Assembly (NCBI RefSeq): GCF_030407435.1
Contig: NZ_JASDDK010000002.1
Span: 838,702 to 902,701 of the forward strand
DNA length: 64,000 nt
From: Winogradskyella bathintestinalis
Lineage (GTDB): Bacteria; Bacteroidota; Bacteroidia; Flavobacteriales; Flavobacteriaceae
Direction: 5' to 3'
Part shown: piece after piece, positions 44,276 through 52,946 of the stretch
Layout: each line of letters begins with the position of its first letter
Numbering within the stretch: position 1 is the first letter of the stretch
Made by a program: the position numbers and the translations under genes
Notes under the pieces: generated by a model
What the model was told of the DNA's origin: nothing
What the model saw: the letters and a program-made list of their open reading frames with translations, nothing else
The model's database searches: none

Positions 44276-44668
44276 TCAAAATTTTCGCTGAAGGTTTTTA
44301 AGGGAATTAAAAAATTGTTTATTCAGTAAAATATATTCTTCTAAAAATTTTAAATAATTCGCACGTTTTGTTTCATGCACCTTCGCTCTATTGGCATTAT
44401 AATCAACTTTTCCGTATTCATATTCAACTTTTAAAGCTTGCTCATATTTACATAAAGCAGCCATATTTAAAATATTCTTTCTTCGGATCATTAGAATATT
44501 TGTGGCTATTGTAGAATTTCTAATAAGTTGTTTTTCAACAATTTTAAAATCTTCTAGCTCAGTATTATAATATTCTAGATTATCTATCCAAGTACGTACT
44601 TCTCTTATATCCTTCTCTATGAATAATCTTCGCTGAGTTTCTATGGTGTGTGCAGAAACTATATTCAA
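44276..44668 (-). CDS. Coiled-coil hypothetical protein, distal gene of the sigma-54 operon
   Basis: 130 residues, almost entirely helical, charged, no TM helix. It starts MNIVSAHTIETQRRLFIEKD and includes EVRTWIDNLEYYNTELEDFK, which resembles the neighbour's NWINHLKYIKKELVNLMN, suggesting the two are diverged paralogues. 13 bp separate them. Function unknown; position suggests it responds to the same stress signal as gdhA and the Gre-type factor. Confidence 0.6.
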   Translation of the reverse strand: MNIVSAHTIETQRRLFIEKDIREVRTWIDNLEYYNTELEDFKIVEKQLIRNSTIATNILMIRRKNILNMAALCKYEQALKVEYEYGKVDYNANRAKVHETKRANYLKFLEEYILLNKQFFNSLKNLQRKF

Positions 44669-44681
44669 GTTTTTAATAAAA

Positions 44682-45101
44682 TTAATTTGACCTTAGAGGT
44701 AAACACTTCTTTTGAACCTTATTAAAAAATTCGTCTTTAAGTCTTCGGTATTTATCTAAATGGTATAAATAACTTCTTCGATAGCTTTCGTGTTCTGTTA
44801 TATAAGCCATATCACATTGGGTATCTTCACATTCTAATATATTAGTTCTCGAATTAGAATATTTAATAAGTGCTTCTAAAAGCGTATCATTTTCCTCCTT
44901 CTTTTTTTGAAAACTTCCTGCTTTACCATCATCCTCTAAGGTTTCATTTAAACCATCGGCACAGATATTCATAAGATTTACCAATTCTTTTTTTATGTAC
45001 TTTAAATGGTTAATCCAATTATCCAATTCCATGGTATTGATTTTATGGGTCATATCCACATTTGTATCATGATCATATATATTAGTATTTAAATTTTCCA
45101 T
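44682..45101 (-). CDS. Coiled-coil hypothetical protein (paralogue)
   Basis: 139 residues, helical and acidic-basic. After a polar start (MENLNTNIYDHDTNVDMTHK) comes MELDNWINHLKYIKKELVNL, matching the W-I-x-x-L-x-Y pattern of the downstream gene. It contains no recognised domain. It follows the Gre-type gene by 11 bp. Likely co-expressed with it. Confidence 0.6.
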   Translation of the reverse strand: MENLNTNIYDHDTNVDMTHKINTMELDNWINHLKYIKKELVNLMNICADGLNETLEDDGKAGSFQKKKEENDTLLEALIKYSNSRTNILECEDTQCDMAYITEHESYRRSYLYHLDKYRRLKDEFFNKVQKKCLPLRSN

Positions 45102-45112
45102 TTCTTATAATT

Positions 45113-45532
45113 TTAAATTAACACATCTATTTTATCCATAGATTTTTCTTGAACGACGTTTACAATTTTTAGTTGTTGTTTTCCTGATGGAAAATCCCAA
45201 AATATCTCATCGTTTGTTGAATAACCTATCAATGCAGATCCCATAGGAGTAAGAATAGATATTTTATTTTGTTTTAAATCTTTGTACATAGGAGCAACAA
45301 CTCTCAATTGTTTTTCTATACCACTTTCTAATACCAATGTAACATTACTGTTAAATCTTATAACATCGTCTGGTATATCTTCTTCATCGACAATATGAGC
45401 CGATTTTAGCTCTTCTGACAAGGCCATTAAACATCTTTGGGTTTCATGATCTTCTGCATAACCCGAGATATTAAGTATGCGTTTTAAATACACATATTCT
45501 TTTTTTTCTAATATTAAACTTCCGTATTTCAT
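45113..45532 (-). CDS. GreA/GreB/Rnk-type transcription factor
   Basis: 139 residues with the GreA/GreB C-terminal FKBP-like domain: ISILTPMGSALIGYSTNDEIFWDF and the closing LKIVNVVQ strand. The N-terminal helical part is short (about 50 residues), as in Rnk-like factors, lacking the long GreA coiled coil. Such proteins bind RNA polymerase in the secondary channel region. It lies directly downstream of gdhA. Confidence 0.82.
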   Translation of the reverse strand: MKYGSLILEKKEYVYLKRILNISGYAEDHETQRCLMALSEELKSAHIVDEEDIPDDVIRFNSNVTLVLESGIEKQLRVVAPMYKDLKQNKISILTPMGSALIGYSTNDEIFWDFPSGKQQLKIVNVVQEKSMDKIDVLI

Positions 45533-45553
45533 GTCCTTGAATGTTTTAAATAA

Positions 45554-46858
45554 TTAAGGAAAAATCCCTCTTTGTATGTAAGCTTTTTCAATGCGTTGAA
45601 TGGCAATACAAAATGCTGCGGTACGCATATCTATGCCTTCATTTTTAGCATAATCGAACACTTTATTAAAAGATTCTTTCATCTTTTTATCTAGTTTTGC
45701 CATAACATCTTCAAGCTGCCAGATTTCACCATTACGATTTTGTAACCATTCAAAATAACTACCAACAACACCACCTGAGTTGCATAAAATATCTGGTATC
45801 ACAGTAATACCTCTATCTATCAAGATTTTCTCTCCCTCTACATTTGTAGGTCCATTAGCACCTTCTGCGATTAACGTGGCTTTAATTTTAGGAGCATTCT
45901 GCTTTGTTATCTGATTGCCTAACGCTGCAGGTATGCAGATATCACAGTTTAGCGCAAAAAATTTATCCTTGTCTATCGTTTTAGCATTTGGAAAATCCAC
46001 GATGCTTCCCTCATTAACCTTTATATAATTAAAGAGATCTTCAACATTAATTCCTTTTTGGTTTTCAATACTACCATAAGCATCTTGTACAGCAACAAGT
46101 TGAGCACCGTCTTTCTCTAAGAAATGCGCAGCCCAATAACCAACGTTACCAAAGCCTTGAACGATAAACTTTTTACCTACTAATGGCTCATTGTTTTTTT
46201 CAGCCCAAAACTTAATTGATAAATAGACGCCGTATCCTGTGGCTCTATCACGACCTTCAAGTCCGCCACTACCATCTGGTTTTCCTGTAACCACGTGTTG
46301 ATTTGCAGTACGTTCAGCTGGTGGACGCGTACTCATATATGTATCTGCAATCCAAGCCATTGTCTGACTATTTGTATTTACATCTGGTGCAGGTATATCG
46401 TGCTCTGGACCAATATTATCTGCTAAAGCAAATGTAAAACGTCTAGTTATACGCTCTAATTCTGCTTGTGAGTATTTTGATGGATCTATCTTAATACCGC
46501 CTTTTCCACCACCATAAGGTAAACCTGCTAATGATGTTTTCCAAGTCATCCACATTGCTAAAGCTCGAGCTGCATCAATATCGACAGTTGGATGGTAGCG
46601 CAATCCTCCTTTGTAAGGTCCTAAAGCGTTATTGTGCTGTACGCGATAACCTTGAAAAATCTCTACTTCACCATTATCCATTTTTACTGGAAAATTTACA
46701 ATTATCTCATTGTTGGTAATGCTTAAAATTTTTCTAATATTAGGATGTAATCCAATATAGTCTGAAGCACTATTAAACTGCTCCATAACATTATCCATCA
46801 TACCTCTTACCGGTACTTTTTTATTGTTTTTCTTTAAATCTGCTGTTAATGTCGTCAT
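45554..46858 (-). CDS. gdhA: Glutamate dehydrogenase
   Basis: 434 residues. LPYGGGKGGIKIDPSKYS is the glutamate-binding region with catalytic Lys, and DIPAPDVNTNSQTMAW carries the catalytic Asp. VQGFGNVGYWAAHFLE is the dinucleotide motif and VIPDILCNSGGVVGSYFEWLQN the C-terminal substrate motif. It converts glutamate and 2-oxoglutarate plus ammonium. Its place in an apparent sigma-54 operon is in line with nitrogen control. No terminator precedes it, so transcription from the upstream small genes can reach it. Confidence 0.95.
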   Translation of the reverse strand: MTTLTADLKKNNKKVPVRGMMDNVMEQFNSASDYIGLHPNIRKILSITNNEIIVNFPVKMDNGEVEIFQGYRVQHNNALGPYKGGLRYHPTVDIDAARALAMWMTWKTSLAGLPYGGGKGGIKIDPSKYSQAELERITRRFTFALADNIGPEHDIPAPDVNTNSQTMAWIADTYMSTRPPAERTANQHVVTGKPDGSGGLEGRDRATGYGVYLSIKFWAEKNNEPLVGKKFIVQGFGNVGYWAAHFLEKDGAQLVAVQDAYGSIENQKGINVEDLFNYIKVNEGSIVDFPNAKTIDKDKFFALNCDICIPAALGNQITKQNAPKIKATLIAEGANGPTNVEGEKILIDRGITVIPDILCNSGGVVGSYFEWLQNRNGEIWQLEDVMAKLDKKMKESFNKVFDYAKNEGIDMRTAAFCIAIQRIEKAYIQRGIFP

Positions 46859-47004
46859 TAATAAAAATGTTTTATAATAATTTAATTAATAATAATATTC
46901 AGTGGTTATACGTCTATGAAATTATATGGGTTTACTTTGTATCATATGTCCAATTAGCATTACCGACTTATTTTTAAATTTAATTGTAATTTTTTAGTTT
47001 TTAA

Positions 47005-47142
47005 TTATTTAAAATAGCGATTAGAGATCGATCTTTCTTGATATCTATCAAAAATATACTTATCTCTAGCCGATCTTACCTTTACCTTTTTCTCAATTAG
47101 ATATTGAGATCTAAATGCCGATAATAGTGCTTTAAAAATCAT
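47005..47142 (-). CDS. Small basic hypothetical protein, 45 aa
   Basis: ATG at 47142, TAA at 47007-47005. Sequence MIFKALLSAFRSQYLIEKKV continues with a basic, Arg/Tyr-rich helix (VRSARDKYIFDRYQERS). It begins 19 bp after the stop of the Cys-rich gene, on the same strand, and gdhA follows at 46858. The short spacing and fit to the operon make it plausible; without homologues it remains uncertain. Confidence 0.45.
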   Translation of the reverse strand: MIFKALLSAFRSQYLIEKKVKVRSARDKYIFDRYQERSISNRYFK

Positions 47143-47161
47143 AAATGTTTATATTAAATAG

Positions 47162-47326
47162 TTATACTAATTCTAGTACACGTTTTGATTGTGGTACTTT
47201 TGCCAAATTTATTGCTTCAGGTGTCAATGCATCATACTCACTACAGGACCATACCTTGTCTTTCTGTGCTGTTAATACACAATCATTACGATGCACACAA
47301 CTTGGGCAAATATTTAAGTGATTCAT
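47162..47326 (-). CDS. Small four-cysteine protein
   Basis: 54 residues from the ATG at 47326 (MNHLNICPSCVHRNDCVLTA). Cysteines in CPSC, NDC and WSC could bind zinc or an iron-sulfur cluster. A TTG 16 codons upstream was not used because it overlaps the -24 element of the sigma-54 promoter. It is the first gene after that promoter. Confidence 0.7.
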   Translation of the reverse strand: MNHLNICPSCVHRNDCVLTAQKDKVWSCSEYDALTPEAINLAKVPQSKRVLELV

Positions 47327-47357
47327 CTTAAGAAGTATTAATGTTAATGTACCTTTT

Positions 47358-47373
47358 AGCAATGGCTGTGCCA
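47358..47373 (-). promoter_or_regulatory. Sigma-54 (-24/-12) promoter
   Basis: Minus strand reads TGGCAC (47373-47368), five bases AGCCA, then TTGCT (47362-47358). This matches consensus TGGCAC-N5-TTGCW exactly in both boxes and in spacing. It lies about 30 bp before the ATG at 47326 and about 140 bp downstream of the NtrC-type activator gene. Confidence 0.85.
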
Positions 47374-47509
47374 AGTCTGTAAAACATCATCTCTTAAGTT
47401 AGAAACTCCCTATAAATAAAGAGGTTGAAGAATCTCAATAAAATACAAAAACAAAAAGAAGCGGTACAAAATTACCCGATTGGGTAGTTTTTACTCATTT
47501 GAAATATGA

Positions 47510-48838
47510 TTATTCCGAAAGTTTTTGTCGTATGGTTTTACGATCAATACCTAAAATTTCGGCAGCTTTGGTTTTGTTATTATCAGTGGAACGTAATACT
47601 TTTTTTATATATTGTTTTTCAATTTCTTTTAAGGGCTGTAACACCGTTGAAGACATTTTTAAATTATATTTTAAGTGTTCGGGCAAATGCTCAATATCTA
47701 CCATTTTATCACTCATGATAACTGCGCGTTGAATAATATTTTCCAACTCTCTTATGTTTCCAGGCCAATCATATCGCTCTAAAATCGTTAAGGCTTCCGG
47801 TGTGATTTTCAGATATCGGTCTTTATATTCTAAACCGTATTTAACCAGAAACTTATCAACCAAAAGCGTGATATCTTCTTTCCGTTCACGCAAAGGAGCA
47901 ACGTTAATCTCCACTACAGTTAGACGGTAATACAAATCTTCTCTAAAGGTTTGCTTTGCAATCATAGTGCGCAAATTACTATTTGTCGCAGCGATAATTC
48001 TAACGTCTATTTTTACTGCTTTTTGTGCCCCAACCTTTACCACTTCTTTTTCTTGAAGTACTCGTAATAATCTGGATTGTACTGCAAGTGATGCATCACC
48101 AATTTCATCTAAAAAAATGGTACCACCATCGGCTGCTTGAAAAAAACCATCCCTCGATTGCTCTGCTCCTGTAAATGCTCCTTTCGTATAACCAAATAAT
48201 TCTGATTCCAATAAATTTTCGGGAATTGCACCACAATTAACCGCGATAAATGGTGCTCTAGAAAATTTACCTTGATAATGAATCGCTCTCGCTACTAATT
48301 CTTTCCCTGTTCCGCTTTCACCCTTTATAAAGATGGTCGCTTTATTATTTTTTACACGCTCTATAACTTGTATAACCTCGTTTATTTTTACCGAATTACC
48401 AATAATATCGCCGTAGGTTTCATTTTTTCCATCGAGATGTTTTTTATGAACTATTGTATTATCTTCAAATGGTATTATAGATTTTTTTATGGCTAAGTTT
48501 AATTCCTCTTTTGTGAAAGGCTTGGTTAAATAGTCTACGGCACCAGATTTTATAATTGTAAGCGAATCCTGTACAGACGGGTAACCAGTAACCACCAATT
48601 TAGGTAATTTAGGATAATGCTCAGATACAAATTTTATAAGTTCAAATCCATCAATTTCCGGCATTTTTAAATCTGTGATTAATAAATGAATTTTTGAATC
48701 ACTTAAAATAGTAACCGCTTCCTTAACTGAAACAGCCTTGAATACATGGTAATTCCAAGACTGTAAATGACGTTGTAAAAGTTCGAGTATGTTTACATCG
48801 TCATCAACAATTAATATATTCTCTTTACGTAAATGCAT
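47510..48838 (-). CDS. Sigma-54-dependent response regulator, NtrC family
   Basis: 442 residues. Receiver domain (1-120) with acidic pocket VDDDVN and phospho-acceptor Asp56 in LLITDLKMPEIDG. AAA+ domain with Walker A GESGTGKELVAR, GAFTGA loop in GYTKGAFTGAEQ (contacts sigma-54), and Walker B FLDEIGD. C-terminal Fis-type helix-turn-helix with EKQYIKKVLRSTDNNKTKAAEILGID. All motifs for sigma-54 activation are intact. It is paired with the kinase gene at 48849 (10 bp apart). Confidence 0.95.
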   Translation of the reverse strand: MHLRKENILIVDDDVNILELLQRHLQSWNYHVFKAVSVKEAVTILSDSKIHLLITDLKMPEIDGFELIKFVSEHYPKLPKLVVTGYPSVQDSLTIIKSGAVDYLTKPFTKEELNLAIKKSIIPFEDNTIVHKKHLDGKNETYGDIIGNSVKINEVIQVIERVKNNKATIFIKGESGTGKELVARAIHYQGKFSRAPFIAVNCGAIPENLLESELFGYTKGAFTGAEQSRDGFFQAADGGTIFLDEIGDASLAVQSRLLRVLQEKEVVKVGAQKAVKIDVRIIAATNSNLRTMIAKQTFREDLYYRLTVVEINVAPLRERKEDITLLVDKFLVKYGLEYKDRYLKITPEALTILERYDWPGNIRELENIIQRAVIMSDKMVDIEHLPEHLKYNLKMSSTVLQPLKEIEKQYIKKVLRSTDNNKTKAAEILGIDRKTIRQKLSE

Positions 48839-48848
48839 TGGTTCAGAT

Positions 48849-49940
48849 TTAAACTTTAGGCAAAGTTACAGTAAAAATAGCACCTTGTGATGTATTATTT
48901 GCCGCTGTAATTTTTCCTTTATGCGAAGCTACAATCCCATGCACCACACTTAAACCTAATCCTGAACCATCGCCCGTTGGTTTAGTTGTAAAAAACGGTT
49001 GAAACACTTTATCTAAAGCTTCCTTTGTAAACCCGGTACCTTGGTCGATAATTTTAATGATAATCTCTTCATTTGATTGCGAAGCCTTAACAGTTACTAA
49101 ACCATTTTTAGGAGAAAAATAAATGGAATTCATTAATAGATTAAAAATAATCTGCGTTAATTGTATAGGATCTGCTCTAAGCCACATATGATCCTCATCC
49201 ATTTCAACGACACATTTTACCTTTTCTTTTTTAAAACTCGCCTCCAATAGATGAATAGCATTTTTAATAATTGGCACCAGATTAATACGTTTCATTTTTT
49301 GTGGCATTTCGCAGGCAAAAAACATAAGTTTCTTTACCACTTCACGAGAAAAAATGGCGTTTTTAATAATCTTATCAACATCTTGAGATGCGGCATCACT
49401 AGCTTTTAAATCGTCCTTCAATAGTTCGGCAAATCCTAAAATATTAGCCAAAGGTGTATTAAGCTCATGCGCAATTCCCGCCGTAATTTCCCCTAAAATA
49501 CCTAGTCGGTCTGCACGTTCCATTTGGCGTTTTAAGGAAGTCTCGTTATTTTGAATTTCTATGCGCTCTAATAAGTTACCTATTTTTTGAGCAATACTGT
49601 TAAGCAACTGTTGTTCTTCTGGCAGAAAATCTTTCTCGGTAAATTTGGAAGCGCATAGAAATGCAAACAACTGTCCTTTTTTTGCATTAAAAACATGAAT
49701 TGGCGCATTAATCTGCAATTTCTCGAGATGTTCTTTTTTCGTCGCTACCTTATGAAATTCAGTTATAATCGTAATGTCGGTATATTCGGGAAACTGAAAT
49801 CCTTTTTTAGCACTATAACCAATGGCCTGCAAAGTATCTTCTAGCAAAGATTCATTGGCATTTGCAATGATTGAGGACACTTCGTAAAGGCATGTGAGCT
49901 CTTTAATACGTTCTTTTAATGCGGCTTCTGTGGTACTCAT
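48849..49940 (-). CDS. Sensor histidine kinase, soluble, NtrB-like
   Basis: 363 residues, no TM helix. A GAF-like N-terminal region (about 10-125) precedes HisKA with ITAGIAHELNTPLANILGF (phospho-acceptor His158) and HATPase_c with IIFNLLMNSIYFSPKNG, IKIIDQGTGFT and GSGLGLSVVHGIV. The order kinase then NtrC-type regulator, with a 10-bp gap, indicates a two-component pair that senses an internal signal. The ligand is unknown. Confidence 0.92.
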   Translation of the reverse strand: MSTTEAALKERIKELTCLYEVSSIIANANESLLEDTLQAIGYSAKKGFQFPEYTDITIITEFHKVATKKEHLEKLQINAPIHVFNAKKGQLFAFLCASKFTEKDFLPEEQQLLNSIAQKIGNLLERIEIQNNETSLKRQMERADRLGILGEITAGIAHELNTPLANILGFAELLKDDLKASDAASQDVDKIIKNAIFSREVVKKLMFFACEMPQKMKRINLVPIIKNAIHLLEASFKKEKVKCVVEMDEDHMWLRADPIQLTQIIFNLLMNSIYFSPKNGLVTVKASQSNEEIIIKIIDQGTGFTKEALDKVFQPFFTTKPTGDGSGLGLSVVHGIVASHKGKITAANNTSQGAIFTVTLPKV

Positions 49941-50160
49941 ATTTAAAAATATGTATAACGTTTTAAATCACGAAGGACAATTATTAATTTGTACAAACGC
50001 AACAAAAATATAACATAATTAATTAATTTATATACGCTATAATTGTGGGTTTGCTATTAAAATGCAGTGTGTGAAAGCTAAAATATTAAGGTTTCCTAAT
50101 ACAGCTGAACCTATTTGTTCGTGATTTATATTTTTAGACAAACACTTAAAAATTTTATAT

Positions 50161-50191
50161 AAAAAAAGAGTAACCATTTCTGATTACTCTT
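50161..50191 (-). terminator. Rho-independent terminator of tRNA-Met
   Basis: On the minus strand AAGAGTAA, a 10-nt loop, TTACTCTT, then seven T, just after the tRNA. Confidence 0.85.
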
Positions 50192-50197
50192 ACTTAG

Positions 50198-50270
<73 letters not shown>

Positions 50271-50450
50271 ATATAAACTTAAAATGACTTTCTTAGCTCT
50301 TAACTTCCGGTTCATAATGCCGACTCAATCATTTTAGGACTGCAAAGATAATACTTTTTATTAAACCACAAAGAATATTTAAAAAAAATAACGCACAAAA
50401 TAAATTGAACGCTATTCTTAATCTAAATAAAAATGTGAATATAAAATAAT

Positions 50451-51299
50451 TTAATCATCATTGTCGTCATCCTCAGCATCTAAGGTAGCTAATGCTCCTT
50501 CTAAATTTGCGTGATCTAAATCAAAATCGACAATATTTGGAAGCTTTTGCTTTAGTTCGGCATAATTTCCTTTAAACTGGTTATTGCCCAATAATAATGT
50601 TTTTAAACTCTTTAATTCAGCTAACCCATCTGGCAAATTACCGTAAAACGCGTTATTAGATAATATTAATTCTTCTAATTGTGATAATTCACCTATTGAA
50701 TTTGGAATGGTCCCCAACAAATTATTGTCGAATACACTTAATACTTTTAATGATTGCAGATTTGATAAACTAGAGGGTAATCTACCCATCAACTGATTAC
50801 TACTTAGAATTAAATTTTCTAAGTTAGATAATTGACCGATTGATGCAGGAATCTCACCAAAAAAATCATTATTGAATAATTCTAATGATTTTAAATTCGT
50901 CAGATTTCCAATATTATTAGGAATTGCCCCACTAAAACTATTAGAAAACAATTTTAAAGTTTCTAATTGAGACAAGTTCATTAAAGAACTTGGAAGTTCA
51001 CCTTCTAATTTATTGAACGATAAATTAAGAACTTTTAAATGTGTTAATTTGGAAATCGATTCCGGAAGACTGCCTTTTAAGCCATTAAAACCTAAATTTA
51101 TGGCAACTACATTTTCACCGGCTAACGTAACTCCATACCATTGCGACGTTGGCTGGTTTAAGTCCCAAGTCTTATTCCAAGAATCCCCATTTGTAGCCTT
51201 ATAAATATCTAAAAGTGCTGCCTTTTGGTCTTCAGAAACTTGAGCAAAAGAAAAAACAGAAAGTAGACAGAATAGTAATGTTATTTTTAGTGTCTTCAT
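50451..51299 (-). CDS. Secreted leucine-rich-repeat protein
   Basis: About 282 residues from the ATG at 51299, giving the signal peptide MKTLKITLLFCLLSVFSFAQ; the frame remains open upstream but that part is unlike a leader. After an N-terminal cap (DIYKATNGDSWNKTWDLNQP) come about nine plant-type LRRs of 23-24 residues with LxxLxxLxLSxNxLxGxIP pattern. The C-terminus is acidic (DAEDDDNDD). Such proteins mediate protein or surface interactions. No sorting domain of type IX secretion is seen. Confidence 0.88.
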   Translation of the reverse strand: MKTLKITLLFCLLSVFSFAQVSEDQKAALLDIYKATNGDSWNKTWDLNQPTSQWYGVTLAGENVVAINLGFNGLKGSLPESISKLTHLKVLNLSFNKLEGELPSSLMNLSQLETLKLFSNSFSGAIPNNIGNLTNLKSLELFNNDFFGEIPASIGQLSNLENLILSSNQLMGRLPSSLSNLQSLKVLSVFDNNLLGTIPNSIGELSQLEELILSNNAFYGNLPDGLAELKSLKTLLLGNNQFKGNYAELKQKLPNIVDFDLDHANLEGALATLDAEDDDNDD

Positions 51300-51431
51300 G
51301 ATATCGTAGATTTTTGTGGAGGGACACAATAACTGCACGAATATAAAAGATAAGACTATAAAATGCAACTTTTTTCGACGAACTGCATACTGGTCTTTCA
51401 TAAAAAACTGTATGTCAGGCTCATAAAACTT

Positions 51432-51620
51432 TTATTGCTCTATATTTTCAGCTTGAAAATTAACGATTTCTTGATCATTTATAGCAATGGTGACTTGAAT
51501 AGGATTACAGCAAATTTCGCAATCCTCAATGTAGTTCTGTTGCTTTTGAGAAGTATCTACCAACATAGAGATTTGTTCCCAGCAGTACGGACATTGAAAG
51601 AAATATTCGTCCATTAACAA
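51432..51620 (-). CDS. CPXCG motif-containing cysteine-rich protein
   Basis: 62 residues (MLMDEYFFQCPYCWEQISML). Two Cys pairs, CPYC and CEICC, form a zinc-ribbon-like core of the CPXCG family. An ATG two codons later is equally possible. Function unknown in the family. It lies seven bases upstream of the TolC-type stop, on the same strand. Confidence 0.85.
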   Translation of the reverse strand: MLMDEYFFQCPYCWEQISMLVDTSQKQQNYIEDCEICCNPIQVTIAINDQEIVNFQAENIEQ

Positions 51621-51626
51621 TAAATT

Positions 51627-52946
51627 TTATAATTCTACATTTAATAATTCTCCACTCAGTTGAAGCACCGTTATTTCAGCTAATTTCGCATCGTATTTTG
51701 CTTGGTTACGGTTTAATTCAGCATTTAATAAATTAAGTTGAGCTTGGCGAAATTCAATCGAAGTAACTTGCCCTAATTTAAATTTCTCATTTGTACGATC
51801 AAAATTGTTCTGAGCTGTTACAATGTTATTTTCCTGCACTTGAAAAATCAACAATTTATTCTGATAATCATCCCAAGCGTTATTAAAATTTCGCTCAATA
51901 TCATTAAGTATTTGTTCTTTTTGTAGTTTTTGATTTTCGAGAAATATTTCGGCATTCTTCACACGTGTTAATGTGCTTCCACCATCGAATAAATTCCAAG
52001 TTAAATTTAAACCTGCGGAAACGCCCGAATTGGTATTTTGTAAGGTGAATGCTAATGGACTATTATTAGTAGATTCATTCCAGCCGTAAGATCCAATTAA
52101 ACCAACGGTTGGTAAAAATTGGGCCTTATTGGTTTTAATATCAAATTGGCTTATGTTTATATTGCTTTCAGCTTGCAATAACGACACGTTATTTAACTTC
52201 ATCTTTTCTAAAAGTATGGTTTTATCAAGTTGAAGTAAAAAATTTAGTTCAGTTTCAACTTGAAATTCCTCAGATCGTTTATTGCCTAAAATAACATTTA
52301 AATCCCGCTTGGTATTTTTTAATTGTTGTTTAATATTTATAACACTAATGCTATCATTATTAATATCCACCTCGGCATTTAATACATCTAACTTAGTATT
52401 TTGTCCATAATCAAATTGATAACCCGCGCGTCTTAAGCGGTCCTTAGAAATTGTAAGTGTTTCTTCTAATACATCAGTATTTTCAGAGAGCTGAGCAATC
52501 GCATAATAAATTGAAAACAGTTGCACCATAGTACTTTCGATCGTTTCTCGAGCCTGAAGTTCGGACAATAGGTACTGTTCTTTTAAACGCCTATAGTTAT
52601 ACAAGCGGCCTAAACCATCGAACAACGTGTAATTTAAATTTATGGAAGTATCGTATCGACGTGTTTCCGCACCATCTGCAATTCTTGTTTCTCCATTCGC
52701 CAACTCACCTTCTGAATTCTGAACATCGATTGTCGCACTCGCATTTCCTGTTAGAGATGGTAAATAACCAGAGTTCAGTATACCTTGATTATTATCTGCA
52801 ACTTCAACAGTGTTGGTTGCAATTTTTATCCCGTAATTATGTTCCAAGGCAAGTTTAACGGCTTCATCTTTAGTCAGCACGTTTTGGGCAGATACAATGA
52901 CTGCTAAGAAAACAAAACTAAATGTAAAATAGATTTTAATGGTCAT
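51627..52946 (-). CDS. TolC-family outer membrane efflux protein
   Basis: 439 residues. Signal peptide MTIKIYFTFSFVFLAVIVSAQ. Two OEP repeats of long alpha-helices (about 25-210 and 230-430) build the trimeric channel-tunnel; LNYTLFDGLGRLYNYRRL and LTWNLFDGGSTLTRVKNAEI are the equivalent strand-helix turns. Its start overlaps the pump gene by 11 bp. It is the outer-membrane exit of the RND system upstream. Confidence 0.92.
   Translation of the reverse strand: MTIKIYFTFSFVFLAVIVSAQNVLTKDEAVKLALEHNYGIKIATNTVEVADNNQGILNSGYLPSLTGNASATIDVQNSEGELANGETRIADGAETRRYDTSINLNYTLFDGLGRLYNYRRLKEQYLLSELQARETIESTMVQLFSIYYAIAQLSENTDVLEETLTISKDRLRRAGYQFDYGQNTKLDVLNAEVDINNDSISVINIKQQLKNTKRDLNVILGNKRSEEFQVETELNFLLQLDKTILLEKMKLNNVSLLQAESNINISQFDIKTNKAQFLPTVGLIGSYGWNESTNNSPLAFTLQNTNSGVSAGLNLTWNLFDGGSTLTRVKNAEIFLENQKLQKEQILNDIERNFNNAWDDYQNKLLIFQVQENNIVTAQNNFDRTNEKFKLGQVTSIEFRQAQLNLLNAELNRNQAKYDAKLAEITVLQLSGELLNVEL

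Noticed and set aside
47327..47374. TTG at 47374 as start of the Cys-rich protein
   Set aside because: It coincides with the -24 box of the sigma-54 promoter; the ATG at 47326 gives a conventional start.
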